Counted from the stretch's first letter, positions 1-8,043 are shown. The stretch: DNA of 35,327 bases from JBDGPU01 sp042219525 (GCA_042219525.1 JBDGPU010000049.1:1-35327); one strand, 5' to 3'. Program-made: numbers and translations. The notes: generated by a model from the letters alone, not told the origin.

Positions 1-35
1 TGCGGTCCTGGCGGACTGAAAGGGCGATGGCCGGT

Positions 36-270
36 CGCGGTGTAACGGAGTCGCTGCGACGGGCCCTATCTGCGCGGGCGGTGCGGAGAGCGCAGATATC
101 CCGCGCAGCGACCGCGAGCGGCCGAGGGCTTTCTGGGTGTTTGCGGTGCTGTCGAGAGCAAGACCGTATCACCTGGCTAAAATCACGCATAGCGAGCGGC
201 CGAGGGCTTTCGAGGAGTCGGCGGTGCTGTCAAGAGCAAGCCCATATCACCTATTTAAACCACATATAAA
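36..270 (+). repeat. Tandem copies (about 78-bp period) of a dispersed repeat
   Basis: Two clear copies begin with the same 20-base block at 114-133 and 192-211, exactly 78 bp apart. Each continues with a GGTGCTGTC..AGAGCAAG..C segment and ends in TATCACCT plus an AT-rich tail. The stretch from about 36 to 113 looks like a more decayed third copy, with a recognisable GGCGGTGC...GAGAGC...ATATC pattern. The sequence resembles, on the opposite strand, the repeats at 35091-35270, and on the same strand the copy at 25313-25370. The short open frames here are by-products of the repeat. I see no gene in 1-465. Confidence 0.75.
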
Positions 271-465
271 GGAAAGACGAGTTATTTCAAGTTGTTCCGG
301 ACGAGAATACTGGAATCTGCTCCGACAACGCCTACTTCTGAAAATCACGGATGCCATTTAAAGAATGTAAAAAGAAAACACCGGAAACACAGCTACCGTG
401 AAAACTGAATTCGTCGTCCCAAGAACTCCACGCAAAACGAAGTCGGAATGCCCGGAATCGCGCCG
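271..465. other. Intergenic, no gene seen
   Basis: This AT-richer stretch lies between the terminal repeat array and the stop codon of the minus-strand membrane protein gene. It holds short A/T tracts (for example around 247-270 and 358-375) that could serve as TATA boxes or as a T-rich 3' end for the minus-strand gene. No convincing open frame or RNA structure is visible. Confidence 0.5.
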
Positions 466-1242
466 TTACCGCAAGCCCGAATCGTCCTCTCGCGGCCGGA
501 TCACGTCGGCCAGCGCGACGACGGCACCGAGGAGCCAGCCGGTCGGCACCGCAATCGCAAACCACATCAGCGGGTAGCCGATCCCCGCCAGCCCGTAGGA
601 CGCCCCGAAGGTCTCCAGGTTGAACGAGGCTCGGAGCCAGTCGTTCAGCCCGCCGACGAACAGGAAGGTGTCGAGGATCCAGATCGAGAGCTCGTAGCTC
701 GGCGGCAGGATGATCGCCTCGAGCGTCGGCGTGACGAGCGCGGCCACGACCGGCGGGAGGAACAGCGCCGTCATCGCGAACGGATACGCCAGCGCGACGC
801 TGGTGCCACGGCCGCCGACCTTCGAGAACACGACCGCCAGCGCGGCCGAGATCGTCGCGACGATGCTCGCGAGGCCGACGGCGATGACGGCGCTGAACTC
901 GAGCTGGAGGTGCGTGATGAGCGTCAAGATTCCCCAGCCGAGGGCCGCGACGGCGACGGCGCCCGCGACGCCGAGTCTCGTCGCTGCGGAGTCCAGCCGC
1001 GCGGCGTAAAACCGCGTCGCGAAGCCGAACAGCAGCAGCGGGTAGCCGATCAACAGGAGCGGGAGGCCCAGTCCAGCCCAGAGGTAGTACGCGATCTTCT
1101 GTGGGAGGGTCTCCGGCTGCCACTTGCCGAGAACGGCGCTGGCGTCGAGCTGGCGGGGAAACGCCAACTCCATCCAGGTGTCGTGGAGCCGGGCGACGTC
1201 GATGCGTATCGCGCCGAGGAGCCCGGGAGTCCGTCGTTCCAT
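466..1242 (-). CDS. Multi-pass membrane protein, unknown function
   Basis: This 258-residue protein starts at ATG 1242. I do not recognise a family. The first 50 residues are soluble-looking, and about six hydrophobic segments follow (roughly residues 53-76, 89-110, 115-137, 148-170, 185-200 and 216-245). The short C-terminal tail is charged (IRPREDDSGLR). An N-terminal soluble cap plus five or six spans resembles permease-like or Yip1-like proteins, but no motif supports a specific role. The gene is transcribed away from the aldo/keto reductase gene, 157 bp after that gene's stop codon, so the two could share a strand unit but probably have separate promoters. The composition and codon choice (GC-rich third positions) match the rest of the chromosome, so there is no sign of recent transfer. 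Confidence 0.75.
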   Translation of the reverse strand: MERRTPGLLGAIRIDVARLHDTWMELAFPRQLDASAVLGKWQPETLPQKIAYYLWAGLGLPLLLIGYPLLLFGFATRFYAARLDSAATRLGVAGAVAVAALGWGILTLITHLQLEFSAVIAVGLASIVATISAALAVVFSKVGGRGTSVALAYPFAMTALFLPPVVAALVTPTLEAIILPPSYELSIWILDTFLFVGGLNDWLRASFNLETFGASYGLAGIGYPLMWFAIAVPTGWLLGAVVALADVIRPREDDSGLR

Positions 1243-1399
1243 CGACCGATACTCTCACCCGCTTGGAATTGAACTTTGTGCCTCATTCATCGCTTCGGAG
1301 GCGATCTACCGTGCGCGCGTCCAACGCTGACACTGCCGGCGAGGACACTCGGCGACCGGCGTGATGGCGTTCAAATAACAGCGGCGTCGGAGGGGGTCA

Positions 1400-2257
1400 T
1401 CAGTTCCAGGGGCCGAAGTCGGGGTCGACCATCCGCTCGCGCTCGTCGATGGCGTTGATCTTGTCCATGTCGCCGTCGTCGAGGCGGACTGCCAGCGAGC
1501 CCCAGTTGTCGCGGATGTGCGCGCCGGCTTCGGCCTTCGGGATCGCGGTGATACCCTGCTGGCGGAGCCACGCGAGCGCGACCTGCGCCTCGCTGGCCTC
1601 GTGCTTGCCCGCGACGTTCGAGATGACCGGGTGGTCGATGATCTCACCGCGCGCCAGCGGCGAGTACGCGACCGGGTAGACGTCGTGCTCGTCACACGCC
1701 TCGCGGATCTGCTCCTGAGGGAGCATCGGGTGGCACTCGAACTGGTTCGCGAAGATGTTCGCCTCGGTCAGCTCGCAGGCCTCGGCGAGCTGGTCCGGCT
1801 CGAAGTTGGAGACGCCGATGCGGTCCGTGACGCCCTCCGCGTGGAGCTCGTCGAAGGCGGCGAGGGTGCTCTCGGCCTCGTACTCGCCGGCCGGCCAGTG
1901 GACGTACAGCAGGTCGACGGAGTCGACGCCGAGCTTCTCGAGGCTCTCGTGGGCCGTGTTGAGCACGTCTTCGTGCTCGAGGTTCTCGATCCAGACCTTC
2001 GTCGCCAGGAAGATGTCCTCGCGGTCGACGTGGGATTTCTCGATGGCGGCGCCGACGTCCGCCTCGTTGCCGTACGCCTGTGCGGTGTCGATGTGGCGGT
2101 AGCCGAGGTCAAGCGCCGTCAGGACGGCCTGTTCACAGCTCTCCGCCTCGTCGAGCTGCCACGTGCCGAGCCCTAACATTGGCATCCCGCGGAGTCGCGG
2201 CGTATCACCAGCAGTCGGCACTCCGTCAACCGTCGTAACTTCGACCTCTTCGGGCAT
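1400..2257 (-). CDS. Aldo/keto reductase
   Basis: This 285-residue protein is an NAD(P)H-dependent aldo/keto reductase with a TIM-barrel fold, expected to reduce aldehydes or ketones in the cytoplasm. The catalytic tetrad is visible: Asp57 and Tyr62 in DTAQAYGNE, Lys87 in ATKVW, and His120 in LLYVHWP. The family patterns GLGTWQL near residue 29, IGVSNF in the middle and the cofactor-binding segment AIPKAE are all present. The length is normal for the small 2,5-diketogluconate-reductase-like branch. The first 20 residues are an acidic haloarchaeal extension ahead of the barrel. The physiological substrate cannot be read from the sequence. The neighbours (a membrane protein and a flavoprotein reductase) suggest no pathway. 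Confidence 0.93.
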   Translation of the reverse strand: MPEEVEVTTVDGVPTAGDTPRLRGMPMLGLGTWQLDEAESCEQAVLTALDLGYRHIDTAQAYGNEADVGAAIEKSHVDREDIFLATKVWIENLEHEDVLNTAHESLEKLGVDSVDLLYVHWPAGEYEAESTLAAFDELHAEGVTDRIGVSNFEPDQLAEACELTEANIFANQFECHPMLPQEQIREACDEHDVYPVAYSPLARGEIIDHPVISNVAGKHEASEAQVALAWLRQQGITAIPKAEAGAHIRDNWGSLAVRLDDGDMDKINAIDERERMVDPDFGPWN

Positions 2258-2367
2258 ACTCGAATGGATGCCTGGCGGGGGGAAAGAGATTGTGGCACCG
2301 GTCGGCTGTTCGCCCGGTGCGGATCCTCGCCGCAGGACGTCGACTCCCGACGTCGAGATAGGACGGG

Positions 2368-2448
2368 GCCGACTGCTGCTGGCGACGGATCGTCTCAGGC
2401 CGACTGCTGCTGGCGACGAATCGCCTCAGGCCGACTGTTGCCAGCGCC
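2368..2448. repeat. 31-bp tandem repeat overlapping the end of the flavoprotein gene
   Basis: Three copies of a GCCGACTGCTGCTGGCGACG-type unit begin at 2368, 2399 and 2430, a 31-bp period. The first two are near-identical. The third contains the stop codon and last codons (WQQSA) of the minus-strand flavoprotein gene, so the array appears to have grown from the 3' end of that gene into the intergenic region. It may affect 3'-end formation or be an inert minisatellite. Confidence 0.8.
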
Positions 2449-3691
2449 CGGTGTCGCCGTTGAGGTACTCGCGGACGAGCTTGGCGATGTGCGGCAGGTC
2501 CTTGAGGTGCAGCAGCTTCGCGATGGCGAGCTTGCTCCCGGCGTTCGCCTTCGCCAGCGTGTCGTCGTCGAGCCGCTGGAGGTCCCGCATCATGGCGTCG
2601 TACCGTTCGTTCGGCGCCAGGTAGAGCAGCTCCGTCATCAGGAGCCGCGAGCGCATGTCCGGAGCGACCTCGGTTCGCCAGAGCTCGTCGTAGAAGGCCA
2701 TCTCATCGGCGGAAGTATCCGGTTCAGCCGGCGTGAGACAGTTGTCGACGGTCTTGGCCGCTGCGCGCGCGGAGAGCATACCCTTATGAATGCCTTCGCC
2801 CCAGAGCGGGTCGATAGTCGGCACAGTGTCGCCGATCGCCATGAAGCTGTCCGTGCTGAAGCGGCTCGGCATCTGGATGTGCGCGGAGCCACGGTGCTGG
2901 CCGCCATCGATGCGCTCGGCGTCCTCGAAGCGCGGGTCCTCCTCCAGCCAGCGGGCGAGGTAGTCGTCGATGCCCATCCCCTCGTCGCCGTACTCGCGGT
3001 GTCGATTGTTTTGGATGTAGCACAGCCCGACCTTCGCGGTGTCCTCGCCGGTGTGGAAGATCCACGAGTAGCCGCCGGGGGCGATGTTGTGGTCCAGCCG
3101 GAGCATCATCGCGTCCGAGAGGTCGGCGTACTCGTCGTGGTCGACGTCGACGCCGCGCATCTCGTACTCCACGCCGATGGCCTGGTTCTCCCGCTCCAAT
3201 CCAGTGACGTCGAGGGCTTTCGCCAGCGGTGCGGCGGGCCCGGTCGCGTCGATGACGATGTCCGCATACACCTCCTCCTGGCCGTCGTACTGGACGCCCA
3301 CGATCTCGTCGCCGTCGTCGTCCATCACGGGGGCAGCGACCCGAGAATCGAACCGGTACTCCGCGCCGTTCTCGCGTCCCTCGGCGACCAGCCACTGCTT
3401 GAACTCGCCGAAATCAAGCACGGCACCGGCTTGCTCCTGAACGAAGAACTCCTCCTTGGATTCGAGGACGACGCTGTCCGTATGTTGCATCACGACGTCG
3501 TCGGGCACCCCGAAGGCCGCCATCATCGACGGGAACGTGCCGGCGGTCGATTTGTTGCTTTGTCGTGGGAACTCGCCTTCGGGTTCAGTTTCGAGCACTA
3601 CGACGTCGTAGTCCCGCGCAGCGAGATCGCGTGCACACTGGGCCCCGGCGGGGCCGGCGCCAGCGATCACGACGTCGAAACGGTCAGCCAT
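2426..3691 (-). CDS. Geranylgeranyl-reductase-family FAD flavoprotein
   Basis: This protein has 421 residues when started at ATG 3691. It is a flavoprotein of the geranylgeranyl reductase / digeranylgeranylglycerophospholipid reductase superfamily, which hydrogenates isoprenoid double bonds. The FAD dinucleotide-binding GAGPAG lies at residues 11-16, with the ribose-binding Glu34. The aromatic GYSWIF at 207-212 matches the family YxWxFP motif, and GDTVPTIDPLWGEG (287-300) is the second FAD motif. The segment after the FAD fold reads PRQSNKSTAG, with no cysteine where well-studied archaeal lipid reductases carry one, so the substrate may differ (membrane lipid, quinone or carotenoid side chain). 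An ATG five codons upstream (3706) is unlikely because a TATA-like box at 3714-3720 sits 26 nt before ATG 3691. The 3' end carries a tandem repeat. Confidence 0.88.
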   Translation of the reverse strand: MADRFDVVIAGAGPAGAQCARDLAARDYDVVVLETEPEGEFPRQSNKSTAGTFPSMMAAFGVPDDVVMQHTDSVVLESKEEFFVQEQAGAVLDFGEFKQWLVAEGRENGAEYRFDSRVAAPVMDDDGDEIVGVQYDGQEEVYADIVIDATGPAAPLAKALDVTGLERENQAIGVEYEMRGVDVDHDEYADLSDAMMLRLDHNIAPGGYSWIFHTGEDTAKVGLCYIQNNRHREYGDEGMGIDDYLARWLEEDPRFEDAERIDGGQHRGSAHIQMPSRFSTDSFMAIGDTVPTIDPLWGEGIHKGMLSARAAAKTVDNCLTPAEPDTSADEMAFYDELWRTEVAPDMRSRLLMTELLYLAPNERYDAMMRDLQRLDDDTLAKANAGSKLAIAKLLHLKDLPHIAKLVREYLNGDTGRWQQSA

Positions 3692-3713
3692 AGGGGATGG
3701 TTTCACCTCGTGG

Positions 3714-3720
3714 TTATAAA
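3714..3720 (-). promoter_or_regulatory. TATA-like box of the flavoprotein gene
   Basis: TTTATAA (read on the minus strand) is centred 26 nt before ATG 3691, the spacing expected for a leaderless haloarchaeal transcript. It rules out the ATG at 3706, which would lie upstream of the transcript start. Confidence 0.7.
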
Positions 3721-3809
3721 GACTTTCAAGCCGAACACACCTGCCTTTAGGGAGTACGGACGATCTGGTCGGATGGTAGCGTTCGATAGGACGGTCTCAC
3801 TCACGCCCT

Positions 3810-3829
3810 ACCTGTGACTCTCCACAGGT
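3810..3829. promoter_or_regulatory. Perfect inverted repeat between divergent genes
   Basis: ACCTGTG and CACAGGT form perfect 7-bp arms around a 6-base spacer. The element lies between the divergently transcribed flavoprotein and lipoprotein genes, upstream of both promoters, which is a plausible place for a dimeric regulator to bind. No repressor gene is adjacent, and a chance palindrome of this size is possible. Confidence 0.4.
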
Positions 3830-3870
3830 GAAGGAAGCTTCCAATAGAACCGGGCTCTCCAAGACCCACG

Positions 3871-3881
3871 ATTCATATGTG
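3871..3881 (+). promoter_or_regulatory. TATA-like box of the lipoprotein gene
   Basis: ATTCATATGTG is centred about 27 nt before ATG 3903. This supports 3903 rather than the in-frame ATG at 3828 as the start and predicts a leaderless transcript. Confidence 0.6.
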
Positions 3882-3902
3882 ATCGATGCCCTACTACAGG
3901 AC

Positions 3903-4520
3903 ATGAAGCCCCGATCGCTCGCCGCACTCGCTGTCGTCGTGCTCCTCGCGGGCTGTATTGGCGGGGCCCTTAGCTTCTCGGCGTCGCCGGCGACCGTCGA
4001 CGAAGCCGCACTGGAGGCGGCCAATTACACCGGACAGGACCCCGAGCCGGTGACGATCAACGAAACGGTCGAGGTCGCTGGCGTGAGCAGACAGGTCACG
4101 GCCACGACGTGGACGACAAGTTATATGTCCAACGAGACCCCCGCAACGCTCATCGTCGCCAGCACGCCGGACGCGACGATCGCCGGACAGTCGGTGAACC
4201 CGATCACGCGGCTCACCGGGAAGGAGCTTCTCCAGCGCGTTGCCAAGGAGGTCGGCAACACTGACGGCGTCAACTTCGAGGACATCGAGGTCGTCCAGCG
4301 CGAAAACCGAAAGATCCTCGGTAAGCAGACCGAGGTGACCACCTTCGCAACGACGGCATCGACCGATCGGGGCGAGGTCCCGATCCGCATCCATCTCGCG
4401 AGCGTCTCGCACCAGGGCGACGTCGTCGTCCTCGTCGGCGTCCACCCCAAGAAGGTCGACGAGCGATCGACCCAGCTGAAGCTGATGGAGGCCGTGGAGC
4501 ACCAGGGCAACAAGGAATAG
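3903..4520 (+). CDS. Secreted lipoprotein, DUF6517-like
   Basis: This protein has 205 residues when started at ATG 3903. The N-terminus is a lipoprotein signal: MKPR, a hydrophobic core, then the lipobox LLAGC with Cys18 as the expected lipid-anchored residue, so the mature protein sits on the outer face of the membrane. The rest is a soluble beta-rich domain with TATTWTTSYMS, LIVASTPDATIAGQSVNP and a C-terminal segment VVVLVGVHPKK. From memory this resembles the haloarchaeal DUF6517 lipoproteins, whose function is not established. An in-frame ATG 25 codons upstream (3828) would put a polar extension before the signal peptide and lies upstream of the TATA-like box, so 3903 is preferred. The gene diverges from the flavoprotein gene and stands alone. 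Confidence 0.82.
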   Translation: MKPRSLAALAVVVLLAGCIGGALSFSASPATVDEAALEAANYTGQDPEPVTINETVEVAGVSRQVTATTWTTSYMSNETPATLIVASTPDATIAGQSVNPITRLTGKELLQRVAKEVGNTDGVNFEDIEVVQRENRKILGKQTEVTTFATTASTDRGEVPIRIHLASVSHQGDVVVLVGVHPKKVDERSTQLKLMEAVEHQGNKE

Positions 4521-4679
4521 CACCGGATCCTTTGCAGACTGCAACCCTTCGCTCTTGGCCGGTTTGATGGATGATGCGGTGTGGGTCTCGGCGGACGAAA
4601 TGCCGTGACACTCGACGGCAACGCAGCCTTCCGGAGAGCCCGCGGCCGCACCCTGCAGCCGCGCACCTGGGCGCGCCGA

Positions 4680-6197
4680 CTACCGCGATTCCCAGTCGGT
4701 CGCCGACTCGAAGGCGTGCGCAGCCCGGAGCACCGTCGCGTCCTCGAACTGTCGACCCGTGAGCATGAGCCCGACGGGGAGCCCGTCGCGTTTGGCACAC
4801 GGGACGCTCACCGAGGGATGGCCGGTGGTGTTGAACGCGCAGGTGTTGAGCGCCGGGGCCAGGGCGTGCCGGAACGTGTCGGCAGCCGACCGGTCGGGGT
4901 CGTGCTCGAACGCCGGCATCGGCGTCGTCGGCATCGCCAGGAGGTCGACCGCCGAGAGGGCCTCGTCGTAGGCCGCGGTGAACGACCGACGGAGGTTCTG
5001 TGATTTCGCGTAGAACTCGCCGTAGCGCTGGTCCGACAGGTAGTCGTGCAGGAGCGCCGCCACGACGACGTTGAACGGCAAGTCGTCGGGGTTCGCGGCC
5101 TGCGCCCGGCCGAGCGCAGTGACGAGGTCCGTATCGTAGCGGCCTTGCCACCCGTAGCCCTCGCCGTTCGCCGTCAGCGTCGCCGCAGCCCCGTGCACGA
5201 TGATGGGGAGCCAGACCGGCATCGCGTCCGCGTGTTCGGGGATGCTCACAGACTCGACGGTCGCTCCCTGGTCGGCGAGCTCGTCGACGGCCGCTCGGAC
5301 CGCCTCGTCGACGGCGGGGTCCGAGACGTCGAGGTCGAACCCCTCCTCGACGACGCCGATGGTCAGGTCGTCGACGTCGCCGTCGAGTGCGTCCGAATAC
5401 GCCTTCGACTCGACGCCGCGCTGTCGGGGGTCGACCGGGTCGGTGCCGGCGATAGCCTCGAGGCAGCTGGCCGCGTCCGCGACGGTTCCGGCGATCGGGC
5501 CGGTGTGGTCGATGGTGTTGTCGACGCGGAAGACGCCGGTGTACGGCACCAACCCGTGGGTCGGCTTGTGGCCGACGCAACCCGACCACGCCGCGGGGAT
5601 GCGGATGCTCCCGCCCTGGTCGCCGCCGATAGCGACGTCGACGTCGCCGGCGCCGACGGCCGCCGCGCTCCCCGACGACGACCCGCCGGCGTACCGGTCG
5701 GAATCGTGAGGGTTGAACGTCGGCCCGTACGCGCCCGTGTCACCCACCCCGGAGAAGGCGAACCCGTCCATGTCGACGATGCCGGTGATCGTCGCGCCCT
5801 CGTCGAGCATGCGTGTCACGATGGTGGCGTCTTCCGTCGGCACGTGCTCGAACAGGTCCGTGCCGAAGGAGATCGGGACGCCGGCGAGCGAGACGTTGTC
5901 CTTCAGCGCGACCGTCGTGTCCGCGAGTAGCCCGTCGTCGTGCCCCTCGATACGGCACCGTCTGAGCCACGCGCTCAGCGGATCCTCGTCCGGATCGGCT
6001 CGGCCGTGATACGCGCGGTCCGTGTGTTCGGTCGGCCGCCGTTCCTCCGGTTCGGTGAGTTCGTCCGTTCGTTCGTACGTTTCGAGGGTTTCAGCGACCA
6101 GCTCCCGCATCGTGGCCGCCTCCTCCCTGGAGGCGTCGATCCCCATCTCGTCGAGCCGCGCCGCCACGTCCTCGACCGTCGGTGAATTGAGTGCCAT
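4680..6197 (-). CDS. Amidase (amidase-signature family)
   Basis: This 505-residue hydrolase belongs to the amidase signature superfamily and cleaves carboxamides to acid plus ammonia. The Ser-cisSer-Lys triad is visible: Lys99 in VALKDN, cis-Ser173 in GGSSSGSAAA, and nucleophile Ser197 in GGDQGGSIRIP. The GGDQGGSIR form and the following VGHKPTHGLVPYTG and TIDHTGPI segments look like the enantioselective/acylamide amidases found beside bacterial nitrile hydratases. They differ from the GatA subunit, which has a GSDTGGSIR form, so a role in tRNA amidation is unlikely. The N-terminal about 90 residues form the helical cap typical of this subgroup. No nitrile hydratase genes are visible in the window. 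The gene is convergent with the lipoprotein gene. Its substrate is unknown. Confidence 0.92.
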   Translation of the reverse strand: MALNSPTVEDVAARLDEMGIDASREEAATMRELVAETLETYERTDELTEPEERRPTEHTDRAYHGRADPDEDPLSAWLRRCRIEGHDDGLLADTTVALKDNVSLAGVPISFGTDLFEHVPTEDATIVTRMLDEGATITGIVDMDGFAFSGVGDTGAYGPTFNPHDSDRYAGGSSSGSAAAVGAGDVDVAIGGDQGGSIRIPAAWSGCVGHKPTHGLVPYTGVFRVDNTIDHTGPIAGTVADAASCLEAIAGTDPVDPRQRGVESKAYSDALDGDVDDLTIGVVEEGFDLDVSDPAVDEAVRAAVDELADQGATVESVSIPEHADAMPVWLPIIVHGAAATLTANGEGYGWQGRYDTDLVTALGRAQAANPDDLPFNVVVAALLHDYLSDQRYGEFYAKSQNLRRSFTAAYDEALSAVDLLAMPTTPMPAFEHDPDRSAADTFRHALAPALNTCAFNTTGHPSVSVPCAKRDGLPVGLMLTGRQFEDATVLRAAHAFESATDWESR

Positions 6198-6317
6198 GCT
6201 AGCTCGACACAGGGTTAGTCGGACAATAATGCTGATGGATAGGTGAGACTTTTTCGCAAAACCGGTTCCGCCGCGATATTCGTTGCAGACTTGGCCGCTT
6301 CAGTCGGCCTCGGTCTC

Positions 6318-6417
6318 NNNNNNNNNNNNNNNNNNNNNNNNNNNNNNNNNNNNNNNNNNNNNNNNNNNNNNNNNNNNNNNNNNNNNNNNNNNNNNNNNNN
6401 NNNNNNNNNNNNNNNNN
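6318..6417. other. Assembly gap (100 N)
   Basis: Exactly 100 N lie in a row, the usual placeholder for a scaffold gap of unknown length. The right edge is a 24-bp tandem repeat, the likely cause of the assembly break. Reading frames that appear to run across the N block are not evidence of a gene. Confidence 0.95.
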
Positions 6418-6489
6418 GGCGCCGGATGCAGCGTCGGACTCGGCGCCGGATGCAGCGTCGGACTCGGCGCCGGATGCAGCGTCGGACTC
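6418..6489. repeat. 24-bp tandem repeat at the gap edge
   Basis: Three identical 24-bp units, each beginning GGCGCCGGATGCAGCG, start at 6418, 6442 and 6466 and may continue into the gap. The period is a multiple of three. On the minus strand it reads as an acidic octapeptide ESDAASGA in a frame open from 6418 to 6537. Confidence 0.9.
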
Positions 6490-6537
6490 GGCGCCGCCCT
6501 CGCTCTCATCCTCGATGCCGACACCGCAAACGATCGG

Positions 6538-6720
6538 TTACTCGATATTCTTCTCTCCGCGAACCCTATAAATTAGGGGTGTGAGTAAAGGGATCAAGCG
6601 CCTACCTCCAGAGTAGCGTCGGGCACCCGGGCATCGAGAACCGACCAACTCACGAAACCTCGGCTCGCAGTGCAGCGGATCGGTCAGCAGTCATCCCCGA
6701 ACCCGACACGGATCCAACTC
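6538..6720. other. Intergenic before the LVIVD gene, with a TATA-like box
   Basis: CTATAAATTA at about 6567-6577 is a strong TATA-like element that works on paper in either direction. Forward, it would place transcription start near 6600, leaving a leader of about 120 nt before ATG 6721. Reverse, it would start near 6545, heading into the gap-interrupted acidic frame. No other feature is seen. Confidence 0.45.
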
Positions 6721-8043
6721 ATGACATTCGACAGACGACAGTTCCTGAAGACGACCGGCGCGACGCTCGGTGGCCTCGCGGTCACGAGCGCCAGCGCCGC
6801 AGCCGAATCGGACTGGAATTACGAACTCGTCGGCGAGGCGCTCGACGCCGGCACCCACGAGGCGGTCGTCCAGGGCGACTGGGCGTACTCCGCGAACGGT
6901 GCGGAGATATCGACCGTCGACGTGAGCGACCCCTCGACCCCGCTCCTCGGGGGCACCGCGGCAGGTCACGGGCAGGACAACCTGGACGTCAAGGTCGAGG
7001 GCAACCTCGCTGCGCTCGCGAACGACGGCGACGCCGGCAGCGACACGAACCCCGCCGGCGTCACGTTCTACGACGTCTCCGACCCGACGACGCCCGTCGA
7101 GGTGTCCTTCTACGAGGCAGCGAGCGGCGTCCACAACTGCTTCCTCGACGGCGACTACGCGTACCTCTGTATCAACGACGACTTCGAGTACGCGCGCATG
7201 GTCGTGCTCGACGTCAGCGACCCCGCGAACCCGGTGAGCCTCGAGGGGACCGACCGCGGTTCCGGCGGCGCGTGGATGCTCCGAGATGCCCACCCCGACA
7301 TGGCGAAGGCGGGCATCAACCCGATCCACGACCTCTACGTCGAGAACGACCTCGCGTACATGGCCTTCTGGGACGCCGGGGTCGTCGTCGCCGACGTCTC
7401 CGACCCGTCGGACCCGCAGGCGGTCGCCCACTTCGGCGCGACCGACGACGCCGGCGTCGAACCGGCCGGGACGCAGGAGCGCCAGGAGCGCTACCTCGGC
7501 CAGCCGGGGAACGCGCACTACGTCCAGCCAACCCCGAGCGGGGACTACACGCTCGTCGGCGCCGAGACGTTCCCCGGCCCCTTCGAGGACACGGTGATTC
7601 CGGGTGACCACGGCGGCATCCGGATCTTCGACACGAGCGACGTCACCACGAGTTCGTCGCCGAGCAACCCGACCGAGGACGAAATCGGCTTCATCCCATC
7701 CCCGGACCGGCCCAGCGACGGGCTTCGCACGTCCCACAACTTCGACGTGCGCGAGGACAAGGTGTTCGCGAGCTTCTACCAGGGCGGCATGCGGGCCTAC
7801 AGCATCGAGGACCCGACGGCCCCGGAGGAGCTGGCCGCCTTCGCACCGCTAGGGACGGCCTACTGGACGAACGTCGACCTGCCGGAATCCGGGACGACGA
7901 CGTACAACCTCGGCAGCGACATCGGCAAGGGGCTCACCGTCCTCGAGTTGAACCACAAAACGCCGGCCGATCAGAACTGGGACACCGACGAGGACCTCGG
8001 CCCACGGGACGTGCTGGAGCCGACGATGCAGAACCCGCTGTAA
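6721..8043 (+). CDS. Tat-exported LVIVD-repeat beta-propeller protein
   Basis: This protein has 440 residues when started at ATG 6721. The N-terminus is a twin-arginine signal: DRRQFLK (Arg5-Arg6), a hydrophobic stretch, then TSASAAA with cleavage likely around residues 27-29, so it is exported folded. The mature part contains repeated DVSDP motifs (for example TVDVSDPSTP, YDVSDPTTPVE, LDVSDPANPV, ADVSDPSDPQ) about every 50-70 residues, the hallmark of LVIVD repeats, which build a beta-propeller. The function of such cell-surface propellers in haloarchaea is not established; ligand binding is the usual inference. An in-frame ATG at 6670 would put 17 residues before the signal and is rejected. 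No anchor is visible at the C-terminus, so the protein may be released or lipid-linked after processing. Confidence 0.88.
   Translation: MTFDRRQFLKTTGATLGGLAVTSASAAAESDWNYELVGEALDAGTHEAVVQGDWAYSANGAEISTVDVSDPSTPLLGGTAAGHGQDNLDVKVEGNLAALANDGDAGSDTNPAGVTFYDVSDPTTPVEVSFYEAASGVHNCFLDGDYAYLCINDDFEYARMVVLDVSDPANPVSLEGTDRGSGGAWMLRDAHPDMAKAGINPIHDLYVENDLAYMAFWDAGVVVADVSDPSDPQAVAHFGATDDAGVEPAGTQERQERYLGQPGNAHYVQPTPSGDYTLVGAETFPGPFEDTVIPGDHGGIRIFDTSDVTTSSSPSNPTEDEIGFIPSPDRPSDGLRTSHNFDVREDKVFASFYQGGMRAYSIEDPTAPEELAAFAPLGTAYWTNVDLPESGTTTYNLGSDIGKGLTVLELNHKTPADQNWDTDEDLGPRDVLEPTMQNPL

Larger units (their letters stand above)
6300..6537 (-). pseudogene. Partial gene for an acidic repeat protein, interrupted by the gap
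   Basis: Left of the gap the minus strand reads ETEAD followed by a stop codon (6300-6302), a typical acidic haloarchaeal C-terminus. Right of the gap one minus-strand frame reads GIEDESEGGA followed by repeated ESDAASGA units. Both sides therefore look like one low-complexity acidic tail. The right-hand frame is closed by a stop at 6538-6540 and has no ATG, GTG or TTG, so the 5' part is missing, frameshifted or misassembled. The body of the protein, if real, is not in this window as assembled. I call it partial; it could also be non-coding repeat sequence. Confidence 0.35.

Noticed and set aside
36..270. CRISPR-like array
   Set aside because: Only two to three long imperfect units, with no unique spacers of equal length and no cas genes nearby.
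27..361. Short overlapping open frames in the left repeat array
   Set aside because: They are read from tandem repeats, are arginine-rich and have no haloarchaeal protein features; the repeat explains them.
4270..5589. Long open frame antisense to the amidase
   Set aside because: A shadow frame caused by high GC; very arginine-rich, while the opposite strand has a complete amidase motif set.
4680..6197. GatA subunit of the tRNA amidotransferase
   Set aside because: The motif form GGDQGGSIRIP and the N-terminal cap fit the acylamide amidase subgroup, and no gatB or gatC is present.
6243..6584. Open frames spanning the N block
   Set aside because: The N run is a gap of unknown length, so frame continuity across it is meaningless; the basic repeat peptides (MQRRTRRR) are not credible.
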